From Sympetrum striolatum (lineage: Eukaryota > Arthropoda > Insecta > Odonata > Libellulidae): 64,000 nucleotides of DNA. Position 1 is the first letter of the stretch; each line of letters starts with the position of its first letter. Location: assembly GCA_947579665.1 (NCBI GenBank), contig CANPUZ010000065.1:1-64000 (forward strand), read 5' to 3'. The notes beneath the pieces were generated by a model that ran no database searches, was not told the DNA's origin, and worked only from the letters and a program-made list of their open reading frames with translations. A program made the position numbers and the translations under genes. Below are positions 1-11,637 of the stretch, one piece after another.

Positions 1-540
1 GGAATTCCAAGGCGGCATTTTTAGTAAACAAAAATCATGCAGGTGTGGAGAGAGAGAGTTGAAATGGGTTGGATTCTAAGAATAATAGTTACCTGACTGA
101 TTTATTATTGCAGTTATTCATTAGATATACGCTATATTTAAAATAGCAAACAAAAACCCGTGACTTATCAAATTACTAGAATATGTCACTTCAATTAATG
201 AATTACACTATAAGTCATTCAATGCTAACAAGCCCTCAAAGAAGATGTGCTGATATTATTGTGTATACCCTAACCAATAAGTTTTAGCAATTTTAACTTT
301 AATATCATACCAAAAGAAACTGGATGACTCAATGAACAAAAAGAGAACTTTCATAATGGAATGAATGAAATGCCCTGTGTGGTTTCCTAATAAATTTGTG
401 GGGAAAAGTTATAGGATTGTTTATAAATCTCGAAATTACGACTTAGATATATTCAAATTACATTGTAGTAGGAGGAAATAGCATCTTTTATAATTTCCAA
501 GGCTTTCAGACGAAATATATTTATTTAACTATAACTATAT
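1..540. other. AT-rich stretch, no gene seen
   Basis: No reading frame with recognisable motifs, no inverted-repeat borders and no RNA gene were found. The composite repeat described next begins close to its right edge. Confidence 0.4.
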
Positions 541-1690
541 AGTTATACGAGTAAAATGTAGCTTGCATACTTCAAGCAGATCGGCAACACTAATTTCATG
601 GCGGCGGCATCATATCGGGACGGCCCTCAAAATAAAAAAAAGGGATTGAAAATATTCTTAAAATTCGCTGCAATTTAAACGTCTGGCATCGAATCTAGGC
701 CATCCCGGTGAACCTACTATTCAGCACAACAAAAAATCACCATCTCTTACTTTGTGTGAAAATTCAAGCAGAAATATTGGCTCTAACTGCCTCAAATGAC
801 GTCCTACTTTTCAATAATGTAAATGGCTCTCTGGATACGAACCAAGGACAATCTAGGAAATCTAAAACACGTTTTTGATATGTATCTATGTTTTCTATCT
901 ATATGCCTAATTTAATGTTTTAATATTATTGGGAAGGGTTTTAAATTAATTCCTAAAAATCGGATAATTTTCTGATTGTAGAGACGCCTGGTGTCGAACC
1001 CAGGAAATATTGGTAGCTGTGAATGCACAGTATGACTTATTAGGACTTCATCTTATTTCATACAAATTTTGTAGTCGATATCATGCTGGGAAGTACCTAA
1101 AATTTGTTTCCGTTATCTCCATAAGAAATGCATTGAGGAAAGTAAAAGGCCCTCTGGGATCGAACCGAGGACCATCAGCAAATATAAAAAATTTGATTGT
1201 GAAATATATTGGTGATATCTAACCCCATGCCGAATTTCAAGTTTCCATGCCATCGGCAAATGGTCCAAAAAAAAATCTTAAAAATCGCCGCAATGCATTT
1301 TAAACGGCCGATTTTTGCCCCGACCTAGTATCAAACCATGGAAAATATTCGAAAATATCTTTTTGATTTTCGTTGGATATCCACGGCATCTAGCGATCCC
1401 TAGAATTTCAACTCTTTCCTTTTCCGGGCAGTGCCTCAAAAAAATTTTCGAAAATCCTCACCATGTATCCTTATGGAGAAAATCGGGACTTTGGAGCCTT
1501 CTGGAATCGAACCCATAACACTGAGATTCAAAATCGGATTTTTTCTGGAGGTTACCCGTCATGGCCATAACGTCGTAAATATTTCAAGTCGATGGCACTT
1601 GTGGAACATGGTGAAACTTTTGATCCCCTATGAATGAGTGTATCTAATATATATAGATGCTTCTCCGGATCCATTCATATATATACCTAT
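541..1690 (+). repeat. Composite B-box repeat, copy 1
   Basis: A roughly 1.1-kb unit whose first 200 bases match those of the next unit (about 1682-1870) almost base for base, including the phrase GTAAAATGTAGCTTGCATAC. It is built from diverged monomers of about 150-175 bp. Each monomer has a GCCGAATTTCAAGTTTC-like phrase, then a GGGAAAGGGT-like phrase, then an A-rich run, then a GGNNTCGAACC motif. The motif is perfect at 990-1000, 1156-1166 and 1503-1513 and degenerate near 688, 838 and 1331. Read on the minus strand it is GGTTCGANNCC, the Pol III B box. No coding potential is evident; the open frames here are short and unrelated to the monomer period. The class of element is unknown. Confidence 0.75.
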
Positions 1691-3300
1691 ACGAGTAAAA
1701 TGTAGCTTGCATACTGCAAGCAGATTGACAACAATAATTTCATGTCGGCATCATATCGGGACGGCCCTCAAAAGAAAAAAAAAAGGTATTGAAAATATTC
1801 TTAAAATTCGCTGCAATTTAATTGTCTGGCATCGAACCCGGGTCTTCCAGTTGAACTTACTATGCAGCAAAACAGAAGACCACCTTCTAATACTATGTGT
1901 GAAAATTCAAACAGAAATATTTGCTAAAACTGCCTCAAAAGACGTTTTACTTTTCACGAATGTAAATGGCTCTCTGAATTCGCACCAAGGACTATCTAGG
2001 AAATCTAAAACATATTTTTGATATGTATCTAAGATCTCTATCCATATACCGAATTCCAAGTTTCTTTATCATTGGGAAAGGGTTCAAAATAATTATTGAA
2101 AATAGGATCAGTTACTGATTGTAGAGACGCCTGGTGTCGAACCCAGGACACATTGGTAGCTGTGCATGCACAGTTTCATTTGCAAGGACTTGATCTTATA
2201 TTATGCAAAGTTTGAAGTCGATATCATGCCGGGAAGTACCTAAAACCTTTTTCTGTTATCTCCATAAGAAATGCATTGAGGAATTTAAATGGCTCTCTGG
2301 GATCGAACCAAGGACCATCAGCGAATATGTAAAATTTGATTACGAAATATATTTATTATCTCCAACTCCATGCCGAATTTCAAGTTTCCAACCATCGGGA
2401 AAGGGTCCAAAAAAAATCTTCAAAATCGCCGCAATGCATTTTAAACGGCCGATTTTTGCCTTGACCTCCATGCCGAATTTCAAGTTTCTATATTATTGGG
2501 AAAGGTTTCAAAATAATTCCAAGTTTCCAAAAGTAAAAGAAAACATCGCTTTTCGTTATATCATCAAACCAATATCGTACCCGATACCAAGAAATACTGC
2601 TGTTTTGATGGCAAAAAATCGAATCTGAAACAAAGAATGTAAAACTTTTGAAGATGGAAAACAGAAAAAGCTCCCCACCGATTTTCTCTTCCATACTCGC
2701 TAAATCTACTAGAAGCTTTTTTTAAATAATCTTGTGTGACGTAGACTTGCAGTGACCTAATTAACTAATTAGTTGACTTCACAATGTGATGTGGTTACAT
2801 ACATATACTTGCATATTGTTGAATGATCATGATATTTCTGACGATTCATAAATTCGCTTTAAGTATTGTTACTGGAAAATATTTGGGAGTATTTTTTCAA
2901 TACAATAATTCAAGTTTCCAAGTCATCTGGAAGTAATTTAAAAAAATCTAAAAATCGCAATGTAAATTAAACGGGAGAATATTTGCCCTGTCCTAGCATC
3001 GAACCAAGGTTAATCTTCGTAGATGTCTTTATGGTTTCCTTTAGATATGCACAGCATCTAGCGATCTCTTGAATTTCAACTCTCAATTCATCCGGGAAGA
3101 GTGTAAAAAAAATTTTCGAATATCCCCGACATGTATTCTTATGGTGAAAATCGCGATTTTGGGGCCTTCTGGAATCGAACCCATGACACCGAGGTTCAAT
3201 GACGGCTTTTTCCTGTAGGTTACACGTCATGGCCATAACGTCGTAAAAAATTCAAGTCGGTGGCACTTGTGGAACATGGTTAGAATTTTGATCCCCTATA
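1691..3300 (+). repeat. Composite B-box repeat, copy 2
   Basis: Second head-to-tail unit of the same family as 541-1690, with the same order of monomers. Perfect GGNNTCGAACC motifs lie at 1828-1838, 2133-2143, 2299-2309 and 3171-3181; a one-mismatch version is near 2998. The middle part (about 2460-2960) has degenerated or holds foreign sequence, so the spacing is lost there. The CGCCGCAATGCATTTTAAAC phrase at about 2426 recurs in copy 1 and in the 47-kb copy. Confidence 0.7.
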
Positions 3301-3420
3301 TATAACTTATATATAAGTATATCCGGAGAAGCGTCTATATATAATAGATATCCGGAGAAGCGTCGATATATAATAGATATATAGGTATATCCGGAGAAAC
3401 GTCTATATATAATAGATAAA
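3301..3420 (+). repeat. Short tandem repeat at edge of composite repeat
   Basis: Three near-identical units containing ATATCCGGAGAAGCGTC followed by TATATATAATAGAT, starting near 3319, 3349 and 3389. The same motif in either orientation marks edges of the composite repeat at about 1655, 4020, 31720, 46290 and 47640, so it is probably a terminal or junction sequence of that family. Confidence 0.6.
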
Positions 3421-4803
3421 GGAAGAGAAATAAACCAGTATATGATAAATGTATTTGGTTTAGTGAGCTATGAAATAATATATTACTAAACTATAGTGTT
3501 CGTGAAACTAATGATTCGTCATGCTTGTAGTTATGTTATTTCTAAAGATTGTCGTTAAACCTTTTAATTTACATTATTTGTTTTCGATTCAAACAATGGT
3601 CGTTGTCATAGATTTAATCTTCGAAATGAGCAGAATAAAATGCAATAAATTGGCGTTCAAACTAAAATTTTGCGAATTTCCTGTCAGAATGTTAAAATCG
3701 GTCGAAAGGTAAGAAAACTTTTATCTTTTAGACATAATATAGACCAAGTCCCACTACTTAACAGTTATTTTTTCGCATTTTAATGATCAAAAGAAATTTG
3801 CTCTGCAAGGCCATTTTTCGTTTCTCTCGATTAATTACATTGAAAAATATAATCGTCTATGGGCTCAAACCTAGGGCAAAATTTCGGAATTTTCGATTTT
3901 TTCCCAACTCGACTTACAATTATATATCTCTCCTGAAAATTTCAGCCTTCTAGCTCGCTTAGAAATACCCAGGAATTTGTCTCAATCAGTAGGATTTACA
4001 GCTTTATATATAGTAAAATGAATACGGAGAAGCATCTATATATAAAATAGATATTGTATTATATGAACTGAAATACATGATTACTTAATATGTATTTGGT
4101 ATATTTAAAAAGAAATCATGCATTATAAAGGATATGGAAAATTACTTTTCTTGAGAATGAAATTAAAATATAAAAGTTTCTTTGAAATGTAAAACATAAA
4201 TGTACTTTGTAGAAATTACAGCCATCATTTGTTCAGTTATCAACTTTGATTTTAGCTCACATTTCAGATCTGTTTTTCTTATCCTTCTATAGTATTGTAT
4301 GATCAGGCATCTTTGTAGAAATAAATATGCACACAGTACAAATATCTTCTTGAATGACCACACTCTTTGGTGAACTATAATTTTCCCTTTTTCACAACTA
4401 TTTGTCTAAAGTGTGAGGATGTGACTCTTGCATTTCCCTCTTTCTTTGCTAGTTTTAAAATATGTGTAGTAAAATTTGTTAACTGCTGGTTTTAATGAAT
4501 CAAACAAATTGTAGAAAACTTTTTCCTGAACTCTGTCTTATATGTATGATATAAATTTATCATCTGAGGAGGAGGAATTCTTTCAACGGAGCCTTTCTCT
4601 CTTTTTCACTCTTACTGTTTCTTTGGGATAAATGAAGTTTGATAGGGAATACCTGAATGATTGTCCACCTAACACAGGAAACCCCCTTCAATACAGCACA
4701 ATATCTAAGCATTAAATTTTGTTATCTCTCTTAAAAGTTTTGGTTATTAGAGTTAACATGACAGCCCTTAACTTCTAATCTCTCTATCAAAGTCAAAATT
4801 TTA
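3421..4803. other. Intergenic, no gene seen
   Basis: AT-rich sequence. Apart from a fragment of the terminal motif (CGGAGAAGCATC near 4023) I see no recognisable coding motif, repeat border or RNA gene. Confidence 0.35.
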
Positions 4804-5191
4804 GGGGAGAGTGGGGCACCTTGAACCACTTGCCCTATCTCATTCAGTACCAATGCTGCTCACGATGTGTCTCTACTGTATGATTACCTAGTAATAACTA
4901 AACGAACTAAAAGTCAATTAGCGCGCTCTCTTTTGTTTTAGAAATCTAATTGAATTTTGTTCGAATGAAGGTGGATAAAGTAAATTTCAGGAGGTAAGTG
5001 GTTTTACTCCTCATTCCTTGATATGCGTATTCAAGGATACGCCATTCAAACTGATTAAAGTGTACTTCGTTCTGCTCTGTTTGACTAATTTATTTATTTA
5101 TCATCTCTTTCTATCAGATGGTAGAGTGCGTCTATTGTATTCGATACTGTATGCGGCACCTTGAACCACAGACGGTGGGGCAAGTTGAACA

Positions 5192-6660
5192 ATGGTTCAA
5201 CCTGCCCCACAGGCTACGAGTATGGCAAGAGCACAGGGTTTCAACAGGAGGGCCGTGAAAACATTCTTCGATATCTGGACGCATTTGCAAGCTGAGGCAA
5301 AGTTCGGACCTGAGTCAATCTACAATCTAGATGAATCAGGAATCACCACAGTCCAGAATATACCCAAGGTGCTTGCTGCAAGAGGAATGAAACAAGTTGG
5401 GCAGATACCCACGCAGCACATAAGCGTTAGGGGAACGTTCGCTGGCCGTCCGGTAGACTCAGGTTTGCACCAGAATGTTCCCGGAACGTTACTTGGCGAA
5501 CGCTTGGCGCTTAATATCGAAGCGCTCTTCCACCCAAAGTGGCTGACATTTGGTGGTAATTTTCTGAACCATTTGAGAGGACATAGCGTGGTTCGCGTGG
5601 ATCACCGAGGATTGCATATAGCATGCATCAGATGCATATAATAGTTTGTAAATGAACATTCGGCGGATTTCAGCGGGAAGACGTAAACACTGTAGTATTT
5701 GTTAGTTTTTTCAAGATAGGTGCGGAATCGGTAATGCTCTTGATGGAACGGAAGACGAAGCATTATTCCAAGGTGACATCAGCGATTATGGTGGAAAGAA
5801 CACGTATTCTTTCCACCATGACTAGCGATGAGGGAAAAAGTAGTGATGACTATTTTCTTATTGTTGATAATGAAAATTTTATTGAATTTGAAAATGATTG
5901 AAATAAATATATTTTCGATCGCTTGACGTTCAATTATTGAAATGTATTATGTTCAAAATAGCTTGCCGTTTGTTAATTTTTTCTTAACACATATTAACTT
6001 AATTCGTATAGTTTAAATTTTTATTTAAATTTAATGTATTGATGTTTATATAAATCGATAATTGCATTCCGCTAAAAAATTTTCGTATTCGTTCCCTGAG
6101 CATTCCCTGAACGTCGCGCACGTCCAGAGAAGTTTCGCATGGTTCGGCCTTTCTGACCACCAGTGAACGTTCCGGTGGTTAGTTACCGTAACGTCCAATA
6201 AGCTCGAACTAACGTTCAGGGAACGTTTCCAGAACGTTCATGTGCTGCATGGGTAACAGCAGCTGAAAGGGGGACTCTCGGGTCTGTATGTATTTGTGTC
6301 AGTGCGATGGGCAAAACATTGCCGCCGGCAATGATTTTCCCACTCCTCAATTTCAAAGAACATGTGTTAAAAGGTGCTCCCACTGGAACCTTAGGTTTAG
6401 CAGCACAAAGTGGATGGATGAACCTGGATGGATGGAGTGGCCTCTTCCCCCAAGTATTGGCACACTTCATCAAACATATTGGTTGCTCTACTGAAAAGTC
6501 TACAGTTATATTCATAGATAATCATGAAAGTCATCTTGGACTTGAGGTGATCGATATGGCAATAAAATGGTCTTTCCACTATAACGTTACCGCCGCCTAC
6601 ATCCCACAGGTTGCAACCCTTGGACGTGACTGTATATGGGTCACTGAAAGCGCACTATAA
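5192..6660 (+). pseudogene. pogo/Tigger-like transposase fragment, split by a MITE
   Basis: Two blocks, 5192-5407 and 6256-6660, form one reading frame of about 206 codons once the MITE and one TA copy are removed. Block 1 has the first catalytic aspartate in the phrase IYNLDESGITTVQ. Block 2 has the second in VIFIDNHESHLG, preceded by ILE/PHE-rich strands and GWMNLDGWSGLFPQ, an order typical of the Tigger/pogo DDE domain. The helix-turn-helix and CENP-B parts and the third acidic residue are missing, so the fragment cannot be active. The true start is unknown; 5192 is merely the first ATG. The frame continuing cleanly across the insertion site is strong evidence that the MITE arrived after the element had become this short. 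Confidence 0.8.
5408..6253. mobile_element. MITE with TA target duplication, nested in the Tigger
   Basis: An 846-bp insertion with ends CCCACGCAGCACAT and ATGTGCTGCATGGG, flanked by TA at 5406-5407 and 6254-6255. GAACGTTC-like palindromes are repeated in the subterminal parts of both ends. A 13-bp perfect hairpin (ATGGTGGAAAGAA at 5788-5800 with TTCTTTCCACCAT at 5807-5819) lies inside. No transposase frame is seen, so it is non-autonomous. The TA duplication is consistent with the Tc1/mariner superfamily but does not prove it. Confidence 0.8.
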
Positions 6661-6803
6661 AAAAGCAGTCAATGAGTGGAACCTCAGCCACCCTGGGACC
6701 AGAAAGGATAGTATTGAAGTAAAAGTTATGTTTGAAATGCAAACAAAATTTTGTTGATGAAGAAAAATTAAAAAATATGTTCAAGGTTACCCAGTCTCCC
6801 CTA

Positions 6804-7322
6804 CTCCAAGAACTGTTTTCTTCCAACGTAAAGATCAAATTTGGATACATATCAAGTCACAGCATCACACTTATGCCATTCTTTAAATCATCACTTTATA
6901 CCTCAATTTTTCTGTGTGGTAAAAGGGAAAAAATTTAACTCCAAATAAATTTAATTTTTGAAAAACTTACCGCCTTGCTATTGGAATTACTAAATGTTTC
7001 ATTGATTTTGAAAAATTATTATTATATTTTATTACATAATTATTCTCAGGTGCATTGGGATAATGCAATCTTCTTGGAATGAAAGAGAAATGAGTTTTTT
7101 AATTTTAGATTCTTTTTGGTCTTGACCAAGGCAATGCAGTTTTTAAAGTTCTCATTTTTTTGTGGCTTTTTATACTCCCACTGTAATTTTAGCTGAATTT
7201 CCTACTAGATGTGTTATTCGTAATATCATCTTTGATATTATCAAAATCTGCAGCAAAAATTCCCTGTCCTCTTCATCAAATGCCAAGCAGTCTTGGTCCT
7301 CCATATCTTCTCCAAATATGTA
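6804..7322. other. Spacer, no gene seen
   Basis: AT-rich DNA. The minus strand of 7170-7355 reads an acidic stretch (EDMEDQDCLAFDEEDREFL) that could be a decayed transposase N-terminus, but nothing else supports a gene. Confidence 0.3.
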
Positions 7323-7832
7323 CCGTATTTCCCGGCCTGTAAGACGCACCGGCACATAAGACGCACCTTAATTTTTCAGGCACGAATTTACAAAAAGAAC
7401 TCATACTTTGTTACAAAGGTTGAGTGCTGGTAAACTCTTTATCGCGAGAGATACAATGTATTAGCATAGGGATGACATCTCCGTTAGCCCAATGTGTATA
7501 AGTTTTGCGAGATTAAACTAAACGTGCTACATTGTATGCATTTCCGATTTATCTGGGAATTGTTTTAAAGGAAGTTCTGTCATCGAAATATTTAAACTGA
7601 AATCCTTACTACTTAATCAAAAAATGTTATTATCAAAATTTGTAATTAACTAAACTATTTTCAATGCCTGATGCAGTAAAAAATACTTAATGGTATGCAT
7701 TTATCCCTGCGAATTGGCTTGGTTATTATAGGACGGAGTTATACCCGTATACCATCAGCACATAAGACGCAGACTGATTTTACAGCATATTTTGGAGTAA
7801 AATAAGTGCGTCTTATAGGCTGGGAAATACGG
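7323..7832. mobile_element. MITE with CCGTATTTCCC ends and TA target duplication
   Basis: A 510-bp element. The left end CCGTATTTCCCGGCCTGTAA and the reverse complement of the right end CCGTATTTCCCAGCCTATAA agree over at least 28 bases with few differences, and TA flanks both sides (7321-7322 and 7833-7834). The motif TAAGACGCACC is repeated in tandem just inside the left end. No coding frame is seen. A second, truncated copy starts at 12702. A Tc1/mariner-superfamily origin is likely from the TA duplication. Confidence 0.85.
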
Positions 7833-7834
7833 TA

Positions 7835-10740
7835 ATGTTTGCAACTTTCTGCATTTATACATTCATTCCTTTTGATCCATCATAGAATGACATAAGCAAG
7901 ACCATTCATGTATTGGATTACACAAATTAAGCAGAATATTTAAAGAAATTGTTGATGGAAATGATCCATTCCTCTCAAAATCAATTAGTAAAGTTTTGCG
8001 GAGATAGCAACTGAAATGTTGGTCCACTGCATCACCCGGTTGACAACCCAAGAAGAGTTCCTTCAATTTGATTGATGCATGATTAAAATTCCATCAGCTC
8101 TTTCCTTTTAAGTGGTTCAAGATGTGAATTTTCTGCCACAGTCAGTGTCAATCTCAACCAAAACAGTGAAAAATCTCTTCAATCTTTAGCTCTGAAGTTT
8201 TCCATGGATATTTTGTCTTTCTAAACCAGATAGGGTGATTTAAAATATGAAATATCTCCTTTTTAGCATCAAACTTTGTATAAAAAATGGGGATAGTATG
8301 ATTTGTCTTATTCTGACAATTCCGCAATGGTAATGCATTCAAGTTTGATTTACATTTCACATCAATTGATATACGTAAACTAGTTGCTACAATTGATATC
8401 CCAGCAGATAATTTATACTGGGTTCGGTAGAAGATACCAACCAAACTCTACCGTAGCCCTATTAGCTCCTACTTCACACTTTTCGGTAGCCTACTGAAAC
8501 TCTACTGGTTTCTTTAGAAGATGCAGAATAGAATGATTGCAGTTGTGATCACTGGAAAATTACAAAGTCATTGAATCACCAAAGGAGTTAATTCCACAAA
8601 ATATAACATGATTAAAGTTGTGAAATGAGGAATTCATATTTCAACCAACATAGATTCCCAATACATAGGAACTATAATAAAAATGAGAATTAAGAGCCAT
8701 TAAATGGTAACAATTAATGGTACTGAATTCAGATTTCTAAGTATCATTCCACCTCGTAGAGATTAGGAAAAGTTGAGACAGAAATATGTCTTCTTAGTTC
8801 AATTAAAATGCACTTGCATTCAATTTTAGCAACTGAAATACCAACGATTAGTCCCTTCTTCAAGTAGGGTTGTAAAAACCCCCAATTATTCAATGGAGCA
8901 TCTCTATTTTCAGCACTTTTAAATGATTAAATTATGATCACACACTGTGAAATATATTGAACTTATAGAAGACAAGTAGTGAAGATGATGAAATTCCTAT
9001 GAATTTAATACTCTACTACCAAACACTGTTCCATTCCAACCGGTCTCTACTGAACACAGTTATGTATTCATCTGAAGTTAAACCTATTTCTGTTTCAGAC
9101 CTGCAAATGAGCTACTAAACTTCACTCAATTAAGAAAAAAGTCACCATCATGTCCTACATTTTGTCAATATATTAAATGAGTAAAAGTCAGGGGAAATTG
9201 GGAGACCAAATCCTCAAAATAAAGAGTCTCTGAGGGTATTGTTCATTAGACACATCTACCACTTCAACTTCTGCCAATATAAGTGTACAGTAGCAATGGA
9301 AATGCTAATGAGGGAAATAGATAGGTAGTAATACGCATTCCCATAATCGCATATGCGATAAAAGTTGTACCTTTTAAGGGAAATTAAAGATAAATTTTAA
9401 ATCCAACTGAGAACATACTGAATAATTTCAAGGTAATTTATTATTTATTCGTTTATTGTGACTTAATATATATATACTTCGTTATTTATTATTAGTTCAA
9501 GGTGATGATTATTTCTAGTATAGCCAAGTAATTATAAATAAGTTGACAAATAGATTTTTATAAATTAAAGGTTTAAATTTAATATTACCACATCAAATTA
9601 TATTTTCCTAAAACCACTGGGAATAGTCTATACATCAACAAAACAATTGATCAATGAAGTTCTAATTTATGAAGAGCATATATCTTACAAATATCTTTTC
9701 TCCTTTGTGAACTCATTGATGATGTTTCAACGCTCAACTTGGGGAAAAGCTAAAATGAAATCTAATCAAGATACACTTATTTGATTTCAATGGAATACAA
9801 TTACTGGCATTTCATATTACACTTTTATTTTACTTTAAGACTTATCCCTTTTATGTTGTTGTGTTTATATGATCGCAGATGTCCTTAGACATGTTTTTGG
9901 CATCTCCTGAGATGTATACCTACAAGTGATCCCTTATCCAAGAGCTGTTCCAAGGAAGCCTCCAAATTTCCCAATATTATCCAAAAATAAGACATTTCTA
10001 ATTTACAATTGGAACAATATACATGGTTATTTAAGTGATTCTTATCATAAACTTTAACCATGTTGTGCAAACTTATGTTTTTAAAATGTTTACCAAAAGG
10101 AAATTTGTTGAGCTAATGGAGTGAAATATGTACAACATCCAGTCAACTGTTTTTAGTAATTTTGTAAATTCTCTCACAAGTTCACAGATCAAGAAAGGTA
10201 TTGTATATTATGGCAACAGCCTTCCAAAGACAAGGTACTTAAGAATACAAGAAAAATGTTATATCTTATATTTGAACAGCTATTTTATGCATTAAATCTA
10301 ACTTCATTGATTGATTCTTTTCGTAGATAGCTAATCTTCCTTTACTGTTGTAAAGTACAAAAACAAATTTGTGTTCTGCAGAGTTGCATAACCCAAATTC
10401 CCTCCAGATGCTAACACTTTGAATTCGAGGTGTTTAAAATTTGGTTTAAATTTTATTCTTCCTTTAAATAACTCAAAAATAGCTTTAAAATATATTAAAA
10501 TAACTGAAAATGATAATTTAACGTAAAAAAATATTCTGCGTCCATTTGCTGAACAAACAGTAGCATTGAGAGGGTTAAAAATAAAAATAAACTGGACCAC
10601 GGAAGGGGTTCCCGCTACAAATTCACCAGGAAAGCACCAGGTCCTTTATAAAGATAACCATTGAAGATGGTGGTACCATATGATGAACTAACTCTGTTTG
10701 AAAGAAGTTGTCATAGCAAACGTTCTTAAGTGGAATTTTA
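7835..10740. other. 2.9 kb without recognisable features
   Basis: AT-rich DNA with only short, low-complexity open frames on both strands (for example 8154-8444 and 9885-10070, minus). None shows a recognisable domain or splice pattern. I found no paired inverted ends. Confidence 0.35.
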
Positions 10741-10748
10741 CATAATGC

Positions 10749-10942
10749 ATGTTAATTGGTGCTCCAAGAACAGATCATGTAAGTGCAAAAATAGGTGAAC
10801 AAACAAAATATCTAGGTATTAAAATAGATTATAAACTTCATTGGAAACATCACATGATTTACTTGGCATAAATACTTAGAAAACTGGCAGATAAGATTCC
10901 ACTACTGAAAGAAATACTCAGTGTAAAAACATTAAGGGTAAT
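10749..10942 (+). pseudogene. LINE reverse transcriptase fragment
   Basis: The frame starting at 10749 reads KYLGIKIDYKLHWKHHM followed, after an in-frame stop at 10869-10871, by ILRKLADKIPLLKEILS. The phrase KYLG-(I)-D-L-W-H is the conserved block just downstream of the palm domain in many non-LTR reverse transcriptases. Only about 65 codons remain and they carry a stop, so this is a dead scrap. It ends exactly where a mariner end begins (TA at 10942-10943). The clade cannot be decided from so little. Confidence 0.6.
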
Positions 10943-10943
10943 A

Positions 10944-11185
10944 CGAGGGTCATTTGATAAGTTTCCGGCCTTACCGCCAAAAAGTAATGGTATATTCTCT
11001 TGCCAACCAATAGATGGCCTTTACATATGTATGCCATCAAAATTCCAAGTCATTCTGATCAGTACAAAGCACATGGTACACTTCCAAAGTTGACAGGTGA
11101 CAATTGTCAACAATAATGGATAAAATCGAATATCGCGCCGTGATATAGTACCTCTATTTGAAAGGGAAAAACACTCAATTTTTTA
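10944..11185 (+). mobile_element. mariner 5' end fragment
   Basis: Begins CGAGGGTCATTTGATAAGTT after a TA dinucleotide, the typical start of mariner inverted repeats. The ATG at about 11116 opens MDKIEYRAVI, then a stop, then YLYLKGKNTQ, which matches the start of mariner transposases of the MDKIEYRAVIK type. Nothing after about 11185 is recognisable and no right end was found, so roughly 1 kb of the element is missing. Confidence 0.75.
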
Positions 11186-11469
11186 ATACAAAACAATTTA
11201 CAGATTTCCAATATCTTCGATAGTTCAGTCAAAATCATGCCAACGCTTTTAAAAAACACTAATTTCGAGAAAACGTGTTTAGAGATAAATCATTTAAATA
11301 AATCATGATTGGCTTAACTCACAATTCAATCACCTAAGCATGTTTTCAAATAAATCCTTCATAAAGCATGTTCTTTAAAGTGTCTAGATTCGAAATAAGC
11401 CAAAAAAATTCAATTTTTTGAAACGGTAGCATTAATCTAGAACTGAGGATTGGTGAAATATATGGAGCG

Positions 11470-11637
11470 TTATGTTATATGGATGCGAAACATGGGAAGA
11501 GAAGGACAGGATTGATGCTTTCGAAATGTGCGGAGAGAATGAAATGGAATGATGAAGTGCTGAGAAGAGATGGAAAGAACATTACTCCGCACAATATGGA
11601 AAAGAAAAGGAAGCTGGATTGAAGATGTTGTAAAAGG
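11470..11637 (+). pseudogene. LINE C-terminal fragment with frameshifts
   Basis: Frames across this segment read CETWEEKDRIDAFEMC and, in another frame, ERTLLRTIWKRKGSWIEDVV. These are the conserved C-terminal blocks (CETW, AFEMW, LL..I..RK.SW.G.V) of non-LTR retrotransposon polyproteins. The frame changes within less than 100 bases, so it is a decayed remnant. It joins a 0.7-kb repeat at about 11638 that also occurs alone at 14966. Confidence 0.6.

Larger units (their letters stand above)
4804..6801 (+). mobile_element. pogo/Tigger-like DNA transposon, internally deleted
   Basis: Inverted ends GGGGAGAGTGGGGCACCTTG (left) and the reverse complement of CAAGGTTACCCAGTCTCCCC (right) are flanked by TA on both sides (4802-4803 and 6802-6803), the target duplication of the Tc1/mariner superfamily. 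Inside lies a transposase fragment of the pogo/Tigger DDE type, interrupted by a second, TA-flanked insertion at 5408-6253. Without that insertion the element is only about 1.15 kb, too short for a full transposase, so the N-terminal DNA-binding part has been lost. Confidence 0.8.
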
